Part shown: positions 17,293 to 26,292 of the stretch, one piece after another
How the letters are laid out: every line of letters begins with the position of its first letter
Position numbering within the stretch: the stretch's first letter is position 1
Assembly: GCF_016745255.1 (NCBI RefSeq)
Contig: NZ_JADOEQ010000020.1
Location: 1 to 64,000, forward strand
Reading direction: 5' to 3'
DNA length: 64,000 bases
Source: Enterococcus sp. BWR-S5
GTDB lineage: Bacteria > Bacillota > Bacilli > Lactobacillales > Enterococcaceae
The notes under the pieces: model-generated
What the model saw: only the letters and a program-made list of their open reading frames with translations
Database searches by the model: none
Told to the model about the DNA's origin: nothing
Made by a program: the position numbers and the translations under genes

Positions 17293-19974
17293 ATGAAGAA
17301 AAAAGTCTATATTGTATCTCATAGTCATTGGGATCGTGAATGGTATATGCCCTATGAACAACATCACATGCGATTGATTGAGCTAATGGATGATTTATTG
17401 GAGTTGTTTGAAACAGATCCCTCATTTAAAAGCTTTCATTTAGATGGTCAAACGATTATTTTGGATGATTATTTGCAAGTGCGACCTGAGAAAAGAGCCG
17501 CAATTCAAAAGGCAATTGATGAAGGGAAATTGCAAATTGGCCCGTTTTACATCTTACAGGATGATTTTCTGATTAGTTCAGAATCCAATACACGCAATAT
17601 GCTGATTGGGATGGAAGAAAGTAAAAAGTGGGGCACACCGGTAGCGTTGGGGTATTTCCCGGACACCTTCGGTAATATGGGACAGACACCGCAAATGATG
17701 CTGCAGGCAGGCTTGGAGAGCGCAGCATATGGTCGAGGGGTAAAACCAATCGGCTTTGATAATGAAGTGTTGGCGGACGACAATTTTACTTCTCAATATT
17801 CTGAGATGTTTTGGGAAGGTCCGGATGGCAGCAAAATCTTTGGACTGCTTTTTGCCAACTGGTATTCTAACGGGAATGAAATCCCGGTTGATGAAGGAGA
17901 AGCAACAATTTTCTGGCAGCAAAAGCTGGCAGATGTTGAAAAGTTTGGTTCAACCAACCATTATTTAATGATGAATGGAGTTGACCATCAGCCGGTACAA
18001 AAGGACATCTCAGCGGCAATTCGCACCGCAAACAAGTTGTTCCCTGAATATGAGTTTATTCATGCCGGCTTTACGGAATATCTTGAGGCTGTTCAGCAAG
18101 AGCTGCCGGAAGATATTGGAACCATCACAGGTGAGCTGACCAGTCAGGAAACAGATGGTTGGTATACCTTGGCAAACACCGCTTCTTCAAGGGTTTATCT
18201 AAAGCAATGGAACACAAGAGTTTCCAGACAGCTGGAGAATATCAGTGAACCATTGGCGGCGATGGCTTATGAAGTAACAGGCAGCTATGATCATGATATG
18301 TTGGATTATGCATGGAAAACCTTGATGCAAAATCATCCTCACGATAGTATTTGCGGTTGTTCACTTGATGAGGTGCATAGAGAAATGATGCCGCGCTTTG
18401 AAAAAGCAGATGAGGTCGGTAAATTTGTGGCTGATGAAGCAGTTAGACAGTTAACGCAGGCGATGGATACATCTATGTTTCCGGAAAACAGCAAGCCGTT
18501 TGTGATTTTTAATACGGTGGGACTGGAACGGTCTGGTACTGCAACTGTCGAAATTGAGCTGGAACGAAAAACTTTTAAAGAAGGAATTCCGGTGAAGCTT
18601 TATCAGGAATTGAAGGAGCGCCCTTCAAAGAGTTATCACGTGGTTAACCAAGAGGGACAGCCTGTGAAAGCTGTGATTAGTACGGAAGAGGTGCTGTTTG
18701 ATTATGAGCTGCCTAAGGATGCTTTCCGGATTCCGTTTATGAAACGCTTTGTCACAGTAACCGTAGAAATTTCAGACATGGCAGAATTTTCATGGGAAGC
18801 GCTGGCTCTTGTAGAGGGAGAGGCGCAAGGCAATAACAAACGAATCATTTCAGAGAATGGCAGAGTATTGGAAAATGAACAGGTAAAGGTTGTGGTCACC
18901 GAAAATGGCAGCCTGTCAATTTCCGATAAACAAACAGGGAAAACCTTAGAGAACCTATTAGTTTTTGAGGATGTTGGAGATATTGCCAATGAGTATATTT
19001 TCAAGCAGCCGGAAGGCGATCAGGCGATTCTTTCTACAGCTTTTCCTCATTCCGTTGAAATTTTGGAAAATACAGAGATTGTCGGAAGAATTCTTTTGAC
19101 TCAAACGTTGGAAGTACCAAAATCGGCAGATGACTTGCTGGAGGAGGAACAAAAAGCAGTCATTGATTTCCGTTATCGCAAAGCACAACGTTCAAAAGAG
19201 CTGGTACCATTCACTATTCAAACAATTATCACATTAGATCGCCAGAATAAGCATGTAGCCTTTGAAACAACGATTGATAATCAGGTCAAAGATCATCGTT
19301 TACGTGCACTGTTTCCAACAGGCATTCATGTTGACACACATGAAGCGGACAGTATCTACGAAGCAGTGACTCGTCCTAACCAAGTATCCAGTCATTGGGA
19401 AAATCCGACAAACCCTCAGCATCAGCATGCATTTGCGAATCTTCATGATGACTCATTTGGGGTAACGATATCTAACTTTGGTCTAAATGAATATGAAATT
19501 ATTGAGGATACCATTGCGTTGACCTTGATTCGTTGTACCGGTGAACTGGGCGATTGGGGCTGGTTCCCGACACCGGAAGCGCAGTGCCAAGGGCAACATA
19601 CTTTTACGTATGGTATTGAATGCCATGGGGCACAGGAAACCCGTTATGAAACATATAAACATGCGCAAAGCTTGCAGGTTCCCTTTATAACAAAACAGCT
19701 GGAGCATCAGACTGGAACATTGGCGGCAACGCATCAATTTCTAGCTGTAGATGGTGAGGCCTTTGCCATAACCGCGCTAAAACGTCGAAAAGCAGATAAT
19801 CAGCTGGTTCTTAGAGGGTATAGTTTGTCATCAGATCCGTCTGATTTGGTTATTCAAAAAGATAATTGCGGGCTTGAATTATTGAATTTATTGGAGGAAC
19901 AACAAGAACAGGGGATTGCAGAGCAGTTACAGCCTTACGAAATTCGAACGGTCGGATTTAAGGAGGAAAACTAA
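17293..19974 (+). CDS. GH38 alpha-mannosidase
   Basis: A retaining, zinc-dependent alpha-mannosidase of 893 residues. HSHWDREW at residues 10-17 provides zinc ligands, and YFPDTFGNMGQTPQMM around residue 124 carries the probable nucleophile aspartate. NHPHDSICGCSLDEVH near residue 350 is another conserved metal-site segment. The C-terminal half is the beta-sandwich domain. There is no signal peptide. The related streptococcal enzyme acts on alpha-1,3-mannose, which would complement GH92 (alpha-1,2) and GH125 (alpha-1,6), so the three together could strip a high-mannose core. It overlaps the ROK gene by one base. Confidence 0.93.
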   Translation: MKKKVYIVSHSHWDREWYMPYEQHHMRLIELMDDLLELFETDPSFKSFHLDGQTIILDDYLQVRPEKRAAIQKAIDEGKLQIGPFYILQDDFLISSESNTRNMLIGMEESKKWGTPVALGYFPDTFGNMGQTPQMMLQAGLESAAYGRGVKPIGFDNEVLADDNFTSQYSEMFWEGPDGSKIFGLLFANWYSNGNEIPVDEGEATIFWQQKLADVEKFGSTNHYLMMNGVDHQPVQKDISAAIRTANKLFPEYEFIHAGFTEYLEAVQQELPEDIGTITGELTSQETDGWYTLANTASSRVYLKQWNTRVSRQLENISEPLAAMAYEVTGSYDHDMLDYAWKTLMQNHPHDSICGCSLDEVHREMMPRFEKADEVGKFVADEAVRQLTQAMDTSMFPENSKPFVIFNTVGLERSGTATVEIELERKTFKEGIPVKLYQELKERPSKSYHVVNQEGQPVKAVISTEEVLFDYELPKDAFRIPFMKRFVTVTVEISDMAEFSWEALALVEGEAQGNNKRIISENGRVLENEQVKVVVTENGSLSISDKQTGKTLENLLVFEDVGDIANEYIFKQPEGDQAILSTAFPHSVEILENTEIVGRILLTQTLEVPKSADDLLEEEQKAVIDFRYRKAQRSKELVPFTIQTIITLDRQNKHVAFETTIDNQVKDHRLRALFPTGIHVDTHEADSIYEAVTRPNQVSSHWENPTNPQHQHAFANLHDDSFGVTISNFGLNEYEIIEDTIALTLIRCTGELGDWGWFPTPEAQCQGQHTFTYGIECHGAQETRYETYKHAQSLQVPFITKQLEHQTGTLAATHQFLAVDGEAFAITALKRRKADNQLVLRGYSLSSDPSDLVIQKDNCGLELLNLLEEQQEQGIAEQLQPYEIRTVGFKEEN

Positions 19975-20834
19975 TGTATTATGGTGGAATCGAGGCAGGC
20001 GGGACTAAAATGGTTTGTGCGGTTGCCGACGAAGAGTTGACGATTGTTGAGCAACTGGCTATCCCAACAACCTCACCGGAGGAAACCATCGCACAGATTA
20101 TAGCCTTTTTTGATCGCTATTCGTTGAAAGCTATGGGGATTGGTTCGTTTGGTCCAATTGGAATTGATCCTACGAAAGAAAATTACGGACATATTCTGGC
20201 AACGCCTAAAGAAGGCTGGGCCAATGTTGATTTTCTGGGAAATTTGAAACAGCACTACAATGTTCCTTTTGCTTGGACGACGGATGTTAATGCGGCCGCT
20301 TATGGTGAGCTGAAGCGGGGGGCTGCTCAAGGAAAGAAGAGCTGTGTCTATTTGACAGTAGGAACGGGCATTGGTGCCGGTGTCGTTTTGGATGGAAAAA
20401 TTTTCCAAGGAAACGCTCATCCCGAGATGGGACATATTCGAGTAAAACGCCATGCTTCGGATGATTACGAAGGAACCTGTCCGTATCATGGGGATTGCCT
20501 GGAAGGCTTGGCAGCCGGACCTTCTTTGGAGCATAGGACTGGAACCAAAGGACAGGAGTTGAATCAGGAGCATCCTATCTGGGACATTCAAGCGTACTAT
20601 ATCGCTCAAGCATTGGTGAACTATACATTGACATTGGCACCGGAAAAAATTATTCTGGGTGGTGGTGTAATGAATCAGGATCACTTATTGCAGAAAGTTC
20701 GCCACCAGTTTATTGAGCAAATGGCCGGTTATATGGAAACGCCGGAAATCGATGACTATATTGTTCGTTGGGCATTACCGAATCAAAGCGGAATTATCGG
20801 CAGCTTGCTGTTGGGAAAAGAAGCAGCACGTTAA
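19974..20834 (+). CDS. ROK family sugar kinase
   Basis: A 286-residue ROK protein without a DNA-binding domain, so a kinase and not a repressor. The N-terminal GGIEAGGTKMVCAVAD is the ATP phosphate-binding loop, DVNAAAYGELKRGAA includes the probable catalytic aspartate, and EMGHIRVKRH with the following C-x-x-H/C cluster forms the ROK zinc site. It most resembles fructokinase/mannokinase members, and phosphorylation of released mannose to mannose-6-phosphate is the natural role in this operon. Its start ATG overlaps the GH38 stop as TAATG, with AGGAGG just upstream, suggesting translational coupling. Confidence 0.87.
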   Translation: MYYGGIEAGGTKMVCAVADEELTIVEQLAIPTTSPEETIAQIIAFFDRYSLKAMGIGSFGPIGIDPTKENYGHILATPKEGWANVDFLGNLKQHYNVPFAWTTDVNAAAYGELKRGAAQGKKSCVYLTVGTGIGAGVVLDGKIFQGNAHPEMGHIRVKRHASDDYEGTCPYHGDCLEGLAAGPSLEHRTGTKGQELNQEHPIWDIQAYYIAQALVNYTLTLAPEKIILGGGVMNQDHLLQKVRHQFIEQMAGYMETPEIDDYIVRWALPNQSGIIGSLLLGKEAAR

Positions 20835-20924
20835 GAAGGTTATTTCGTGTGGAAGCCGACAACTTCTGCTAAAATGGAGCTGAATAAAAAAGTACAATCT
20901 GCTTCAAATAGAAGGAGGAACATC

Positions 20925-22325
20925 ATGACAACTTATCAATTTCCTAATGGCTTCTGGTGGGGATCGGCAGCCAGCGGTCTTCAAACAGAAGGAACTGTTC
21001 CGGGCGACGGTAAAGGAAAAAATATCTGGGATTACTGGTATGAGATTGCCCCTGAAAAATTTTTCAATGGTGTAGGTCCTGAAAAGACCTCACAGCTTTA
21101 TACGAAATATAAAGAAGACATTCAATTAATGAAGGACACCGGGCACAATAGCTTTCGAACATCCATTCAATGGAGCCGTCTGTTTCCCGAGGGAACAGGT
21201 GAAGTGAATCAACAAGCTGTTGATTTTTACAATGACTATATTGATGGACTGATTGCTAATGGCATTGAGCCGTTTATTAATTTATATCATTTTGACATGC
21301 CGATGCCGTTACAGGAAAAGGGCGGCTGGTTGGCTCGTGGTACAGTTGATGCGTATGTCGACTATGCAAAAGCTTGTTTCCGTTTGTTTGGTGATCGAGT
21401 GAAGCATTGGTTTACCCATAATGAACCAGTTGTTCCAGTGGAGATGGGCTATCTTTATTTGCAACATTATCCGGCAGAAATTAACTTGAAACATGCGGTA
21501 CAAGTTGGTTTTAATGAAGCGTTATCTAGTGCTTTGGCAGTCAAATCCTATCGAGAATCCGGTCTTGATGGAGAGATTGGGATTATTTTGAACCTGACAC
21601 CAAGTTATCCGAGAGATGAGAATAATCCGGAGGACGTGAAGGCTTCAATAATTGCCGATGCTTTCTTTAACCGCTCCTTCCTTGATCCCGCAGTAAAAGG
21701 GGAGTTTCCGTCAGAATTAGTAGAAATTTGCAGAGAGCTGGCAATTCTGCCTGAGTATCAGGAGGAAGATTTGGCGATTATCAAAGCCAATACAGTTGAT
21801 ATCCTTGGTGTAAATTACTACCAACCTCGACGGGTAAAGGCAAAAGAAACCGCTGTTGATCACAGCAACGGTCCGATGCCTGAAGATTACTTTGATTATT
21901 ACGATTGGCCGGAAAAACGAATCAATCCTTATCGCGGCTGGGAGATTTATGAAAAAGGGGTTTATGATATCCTGATTAATCTACGCGATAACTATGGAAA
22001 TATTCGCTGCTACATTTCAGAAAACGGTATGGGTGTTGAAGATGAGCAACGTTTCCTGAATGCGGATGGAATGATTGAAGATGATTATCGAATCGAGTTT
22101 GTTTCTGAGCATTTGAAATATGTTCATCAAGCGATACAGGAAGGTGCCAATTGTCTGGGCTATCATATGTGGACCTGTATGGACAACTGGTCTTGGCTGA
22201 ATGCGTATAAAAATCGCTATGGCTTCATATCTGTAGATTTAGAAAAAGATGGTCAGCGGACAATCAAAAAATCTGGTCATTGGTTTAAGAAGGTTTCAGA
22301 AGCAAATGGTTTCACAGAGGAATAA
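20925..22325 (+). CDS. GH1 family beta-glycosidase
   Basis: A 466-residue retaining beta-glycosidase. HNEPVV gives the acid/base Glu at residue 167 and YISENG the nucleophile Glu at 366. The start is ATG 20925 after AGGAGG; an upstream in-frame start at 20847 has no binding site. The C-terminal loop reads SWLNAYKNRY. In 6-phospho-beta-galactosidases the matching loop supplies Ser, Lys and Tyr to the phosphate. Here Ser and Tyr are kept but Asn replaces Lys, so phospho-specificity is uncertain. In this operon a beta-mannosidase or beta-hexosaminide activity on the Man-beta-1,4-GlcNAc core would make sense, but that is inference. Confidence 0.85.
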   Translation: MTTYQFPNGFWWGSAASGLQTEGTVPGDGKGKNIWDYWYEIAPEKFFNGVGPEKTSQLYTKYKEDIQLMKDTGHNSFRTSIQWSRLFPEGTGEVNQQAVDFYNDYIDGLIANGIEPFINLYHFDMPMPLQEKGGWLARGTVDAYVDYAKACFRLFGDRVKHWFTHNEPVVPVEMGYLYLQHYPAEINLKHAVQVGFNEALSSALAVKSYRESGLDGEIGIILNLTPSYPRDENNPEDVKASIIADAFFNRSFLDPAVKGEFPSELVEICRELAILPEYQEEDLAIIKANTVDILGVNYYQPRRVKAKETAVDHSNGPMPEDYFDYYDWPEKRINPYRGWEIYEKGVYDILINLRDNYGNIRCYISENGMGVEDEQRFLNADGMIEDDYRIEFVSEHLKYVHQAIQEGANCLGYHMWTCMDNWSWLNAYKNRYGFISVDLEKDGQRTIKKSGHWFKKVSEANGFTEE

Positions 22326-22386
22326 CAAGCGGATGTGTTCTATCATAGAGTTAGATAGACGCTACTTGCTTTGAAATATAAGACGG

Positions 22387-22428
22387 GGATACGGAAAGCT
22401 TTGTCACTTTTCGTATCCTTGTTTTGCT
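22387..22428 (+). terminator. terminator of the mannosidase operon
   Basis: GGATACGGAAAG pairs with CTTTTCGTATCC and is followed by a T-rich stretch, ending the GH125-GH38-ROK-GH1 transcript. Confidence 0.75.
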
Positions 22429-22544
22429 TTTTAGCGCTAAAGAGATAAGAAAGTTTTTTGCAGTTGTTACCTTAGTATCTGGTGTTTTAAAATTGGGTCG
22501 CTCGTTCTGTCTGTTTTTCTAATGTGAATTGGGCTAAATTGTTG

Positions 22545-22558
22545 ATTGATATATCAAT
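22545..22558 (+). promoter_or_regulatory. putative mannoside-repressor operator, site 3
   Basis: ATTGATATATCAAT is a 14-bp perfect palindrome with the same core as the two sites beside the regulator gene 6.6 kb away. It lies just upstream of a TATAAT box at 22583-22588 (possible -35 TCTTTA at 22560-22565, spacer 17) that should drive the importer genes. This ties uptake to the same regulator. Confidence 0.65.
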
Positions 22559-22582
22559 ATCTTTAATTTGTTGCGAAAGACC

Positions 22583-22588
22583 TATAAT
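22583..22588 (+). promoter_or_regulatory. probable -10 box of the importer operon
   Basis: A perfect TATAAT; the upstream hexamer TCTTTA at 17 bases is a poor -35. Transcription from about 22595 would give a leader near 140 bases long that contains the cre-like site and the long inverted repeat. Confidence 0.55.
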
Positions 22589-22609
22589 TTGTTTCTTATG
22601 TTCGTTCGT

Positions 22610-22623
22610 TGAAAGCGTTATCC
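22610..22623 (+). promoter_or_regulatory. cre-like CcpA operator of the importer operon
   Basis: TGAAAGCGTTATCC matches the consensus TGWAARCGYTWNCW at 13 of 14 positions. It lies about 15 bases after the probable transcription start, a repressing position. Glucose should therefore shut off glycan import. Confidence 0.7.
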
Positions 22624-22626
22624 TTT

Positions 22627-22715
22627 ATATAAATCCTGATATGTTCTTTTACACGTAAAAAGTTACTTGGGGAATAAGTATAAACAATTGTTTTGTTTAG
22701 TAACAGGATTTATAT
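22627..22715 (+). repeat. long inverted repeat in the importer leader
   Basis: ATATAAATCCTG at 22627-22638 is the exact reverse complement of CAGGATTTATAT at 22704-22715. The 65-base loop also contains the palindrome AAACAATTGTTT. The downstream arm ends six bases before the ribosome binding site of the first permease, so folding could affect translation. No known riboswitch class is recognised. Confidence 0.6.
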
Positions 22716-22734
22716 CAGTGAAGGGAGCGAAAAA

Positions 22735-23676
22735 ATGAACAAAAAAAAGAAGGGCTTTTGGCAAAAGGTCTGGCAGTTTAAGGCACTTATTTTAATGGCT
22801 TTGCCGGGATTTATCTGGTTTGTCTTTTTCTTCTATATACCAGTCTTAGCCAATGTAGTCGCATTTAAGGATTTTCACATTTCTCCGGACGGCTTTCTTG
22901 CCAGTTTGAGAAACAGTCCATGGGTTGGTTTTGAAAATTTCAAATTTTTATTTGCATCCAGTGATGCTTGGCTGATAACAAGAAACACCTTACTCTACAA
23001 TATCGTGTTTCTGGCATTTAACTTATTTTTTGCTATCGCATTTGCCATCGTCATGAGTGAATTACGAAATAAGAAGGCTGTAAAAGTCTATCATACCATG
23101 TCATTATTACCGTATTTTCTATCTTGGGTAGTTATCTCCTATTTCGTTTATGCCTTTTTGAGTCCTGATAAAGGGATTCTAAATCAATGGATAACGAATG
23201 CCGGAGGCGAAGGAATTAATTGGTATGCTGATCCTAAATGGTGGCCATTGATTTTCGTTGTACTGAATGTTTGGAAAAGTCTTGGTTACAACAGCATTAT
23301 CTATTATGCTTCGGTTATGGGAATTGACCCGACTTATTATGAGGCCGCAATGGTTGATGGGGCCAGCAAATGGCAGCAGATTAAAAATGTTACGATTCCT
23401 CAGCTAATCCCGATGATGACCGTTCTTCTAATCATGAACATCGGCGGGATATTCCGAGCAGATTTCGGTTTGTTCTTCCAAGTACCGAAAAACTCCGGTG
23501 CCTTATACCAAGTGACATCGGTATTGGATACGTACATCTATAATGGCTTGACTGCTACAGGTGATTTGGGAATGACCGCAGCAGCGGGGCTATATCAATC
23601 AGTCGTTGGGGCTTGTCTGCTTCTCGCAGCGAACTTTGTTGTTCGTAAGCTTGAACCGGATTCAGCATTATTCTAA
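22735..23676 (+). CDS. sugar ABC importer permease, LplB/NgtP1-like
   Basis: A 313-residue inner-membrane permease with about six helices and the ABC importer coupling motif EAAMVDGASKWQQIKNVTIP near residue 205 (EAA-x3-G). It begins at ATG 22735 (MNKKKKGFWQKVW) after GAAGGGAG; the upstream ATG at 22693 lies in the leader and is rejected. With the next two genes it forms a carbohydrate importer of the type that S. pneumoniae uses to take up N-glycans (NgtS-NgtP1-NgtP2). That homology is from memory of family and context, and no ATPase gene is adjacent. Confidence 0.87.
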   Translation: MNKKKKGFWQKVWQFKALILMALPGFIWFVFFFYIPVLANVVAFKDFHISPDGFLASLRNSPWVGFENFKFLFASSDAWLITRNTLLYNIVFLAFNLFFAIAFAIVMSELRNKKAVKVYHTMSLLPYFLSWVVISYFVYAFLSPDKGILNQWITNAGGEGINWYADPKWWPLIFVVLNVWKSLGYNSIIYYASVMGIDPTYYEAAMVDGASKWQQIKNVTIPQLIPMMTVLLIMNIGGIFRADFGLFFQVPKNSGALYQVTSVLDTYIYNGLTATGDLGMTAAAGLYQSVVGACLLLAANFVVRKLEPDSALF

Positions 23677-23689
23677 GGAGGGCTTTAAC

Positions 23690-24613
23690 ATGAATAAGAA
23701 AAAAGTTAAAAAAGTTGAAGTCCGTTCGTTCAACCCGACCATCAACTTGATTTTCAATGTAGTGATTGCATTGTTTGCCATTTCCTGTATTTTACCGTTT
23801 TTCTTCGTCATTGTGATTTCATTGACCAGTGAAACCTCTTTGGCAGAGAATGGCTATCGTTTCTGGCCGGGAGAGTTTTCTACAGCGGCGTATACGTATT
23901 TGTTTAGTGGACAAATGAGCAGTAAAATTTTTCAAGCGTTTGGTGTCACCGTGTTTGTTACGGTCTTTGGTACATTGATTAATGCGACGATGACCTCTCT
24001 TTATGCGTATGCCATTTCTCGCTCCAATTTTCCGTTTCGTCGTTTCTTCACCTTGGTAGCATTGATTACGATGCTGTTTTCACCGGGAATGGTTGCGAAT
24101 TACTTGGTAATGACCAATCTGCTGCAACTGAAGGATACGATTTGGGCCTTGATTTTACCGCTTGCTTTAGGTCCATTTAATATTCTGGTGATGCGAACAT
24201 TCTTCAAAAAAACCGTACCGGATAGTATTATTGAATCAGCACGGATTGATGGTGCAAGTGAGCTGAGAATATTTGTCTCCATCGTGTTACCTTTAGCTGT
24301 GCCGGGCATTGCAACAATTAGTCTCTTTGCCGCTTTAGGTTACTGGAATGACTGGTTCAATGCATTACTATATATTCAAAAGGATTCTCTAGTTCCATTG
24401 CAGGCACTACTGATGCGTATCCAGAATAATCTGGATTATCTAGCGAAGAGTACCGGAATGGCCGCACAGGTTCAAGGGGGACTCGCTGCTTTACCAAGCG
24501 AATCAGCCCGTATGGCAATTGTCGTCGTTTCGACACTGCCAATTGCAGTGACCTATCCATTTTTCCAAAGATACTTTGTCGGTGGCTTGACAATCGGCGG
24601 CGTCAAAGAATAA
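23690..24613 (+). CDS. sugar ABC importer permease, YtcP/NgtP2-like
   Basis: A 307-residue second permease of the importer. The coupling motif ESARIDGASELRIFVSIVLP follows the third or fourth helix and will contact the ATPase. AAGGAGGG precedes the ATG at 23690; an in-frame start inside the upstream gene at 23606 is rejected. The C-terminus ends YFVGGLTIGGVKE, typical of this permease group. The gene is 13 bases downstream of the first permease. Confidence 0.88.
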   Translation: MNKKKVKKVEVRSFNPTINLIFNVVIALFAISCILPFFFVIVISLTSETSLAENGYRFWPGEFSTAAYTYLFSGQMSSKIFQAFGVTVFVTVFGTLINATMTSLYAYAISRSNFPFRRFFTLVALITMLFSPGMVANYLVMTNLLQLKDTIWALILPLALGPFNILVMRTFFKKTVPDSIIESARIDGASELRIFVSIVLPLAVPGIATISLFAALGYWNDWFNALLYIQKDSLVPLQALLMRIQNNLDYLAKSTGMAAQVQGGLAALPSESARMAIVVVSTLPIAVTYPFFQRYFVGGLTIGGVKE

Positions 24614-24645
24614 ATGAGAGATATAAATCCATAGGAGGAATATAA

Positions 24646-26118
24646 ATGAAAACGTGGAAAAAAACAGCAGCTTTTGTAGGGGCAGCCGCAGTGACACTTA
24701 GTCTGGCAGCCTGCGGATCAAGTAAGAGCGGTACTGGCAGCTCAGGCTCAGATTCCGATGGTGTAACGACGCTATTGATGTATCAGGTAGGCGATAAGCC
24801 TGATAACTATGATGAACTGATGGATATTGCGAATAAGCGGATTGAAGAGAAAATCAATGCGAAAATTGATTTGCAGTATATCAGCTGGGGAGATTGGAAC
24901 CAGAAGATGAGTACGATTATCGCTTCCGGTGAAAATTATGATTTGTCCTTCGCTTCGGATTATGTAGCCAACGCGCAAAAGGGTGCCTATGCGGATTTAA
25001 CAGATTTAGCACCAAAATATGCAAAAGAGGCTTACGAACAATTAGATGAAGCCTATATCAAAGGAAATACCATTGACGGCAAGCTGTATGCCTTTCCTGT
25101 CAACGGCAATATCTATGCACAGCAGATGCTGACCTTCAACAAGCAATATTTGGATAAATACAATATTGATATCAGTTCTGTTAACTCTTATGCAGATGCT
25201 GAAAAAGCATTGACCACCTTCCACGAAAATGAGCCAAATATTCCGGCATTTGCAATCGGACAAACCTTTGAAATGTCCGGAGATTTTGATTATGTCATTG
25301 GGAAAGAATATCCGTTTGCTGTGAAGCTGGATGGCGACACAACAAAAATTGTCAATCAGTATGCAGACAAGGATCAAATGGCGAAATTCAAGCTAATGCA
25401 CAAATGGTATACTGCCGGTTTGATTCCAACGGATGCTGCAACGAATACAACTGGTTTCCCACTGGAAGGAAACACTTGGTTCATGCGTGAAGAAACACAA
25501 GGACCAATGGATTATGGTGATACGATTTTAACAAATGCCGCTGGGCAGGAATTGGTATCACGTCCAATCACGACACCGTTGAAATCGACAGCTCAAGCAC
25601 AAATGGCGAACTTTGTGATTTCCAATGTCTCTAAAAACAAAGAAAAAGCAATGGAGTTTCTAGGTCTTTTAAACAGCGACCCAGAATTACTGAATGGGTT
25701 GGTTTATGGTGTCGAAGGAGAAGCTTGGGAGAAAATTGATGGTGAGGACAGCAAAATTAAACTGTTGGACGGCTACAAACCAAACAATCACATGGCTGCT
25801 TGGAACACTGGGAACAACCTGATTCTTTATACACAAGATACGATTACTGATGAAATGATTAAGGAACGCGATGAAAATATTGCTGCATCTGAAGCATCTC
25901 CGATTCTTGGTTTCAACTTCAAGACGGACAATGTGAAGACAGAAATTACCAATATCGCAAATGTGATGAATCGTTACAAATCAAGCTTGGCAACAGGAAC
26001 GATTGATCCGGAAGAAAACATTCCTAAATTATTGGAAGATTTGAAAACTGCCGGCTGGGAAAAAGTCGGTGAAGAAATGCAAACACAATTTGATGAATTT
26101 CGTAAAGCAAATGAATAG
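24646..26118 (+). CDS. sugar-binding lipoprotein of the ABC importer
   Basis: A 490-residue extracellular solute-binding protein anchored by a lipidated cysteine (lipobox LAAC, Cys about residue 23; SGTGSSGSDSDG tether follows). The C-terminal 130 or so residues (PILGFNFKTDNVKTEIT through TAGWEKVGEEMQ) match the DUF3502 domain found in LplA-type oligosaccharide-binding proteins. It gives the importer its specificity, probably mannose-bearing N-glycan fragments. AGGAGG is upstream. A terminator follows, but the YesL-like gene 175 bases on may still be co-regulated. Confidence 0.88.
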   Translation: MKTWKKTAAFVGAAAVTLSLAACGSSKSGTGSSGSDSDGVTTLLMYQVGDKPDNYDELMDIANKRIEEKINAKIDLQYISWGDWNQKMSTIIASGENYDLSFASDYVANAQKGAYADLTDLAPKYAKEAYEQLDEAYIKGNTIDGKLYAFPVNGNIYAQQMLTFNKQYLDKYNIDISSVNSYADAEKALTTFHENEPNIPAFAIGQTFEMSGDFDYVIGKEYPFAVKLDGDTTKIVNQYADKDQMAKFKLMHKWYTAGLIPTDAATNTTGFPLEGNTWFMREETQGPMDYGDTILTNAAGQELVSRPITTPLKSTAQAQMANFVISNVSKNKEKAMEFLGLLNSDPELLNGLVYGVEGEAWEKIDGEDSKIKLLDGYKPNNHMAAWNTGNNLILYTQDTITDEMIKERDENIAASEASPILGFNFKTDNVKTEITNIANVMNRYKSSLATGTIDPEENIPKLLEDLKTAGWEKVGEEMQTQFDEFRKANE

Positions 26119-26161
26119 TTTTTAAATAATAAAGCAAAGGATACGATTGTATCTGCTATAG

Positions 26162-26206
26162 GAGGTAGAGGCAATAGCATCAATAAATTGCCTCTGCCTC
26201 TTTCTA
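26162..26206 (+). terminator. terminator after the binding-protein gene
   Basis: GAGGTAGAGGCAAT pairs with ATTGCCTCTGCCTC (one G-U pair) over 14 bp, followed by TTTCT. The T run is imperfect, so some read-through into the yesL-like gene is possible. Confidence 0.7.
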
Positions 26207-26292
26207 CATAATCTGAAAACATTGTCAAAATGAGTATCAACGATATAATAAACAGTGCAACAAGATAGTTTAAAAATTAAAAGGAGGAAGCA

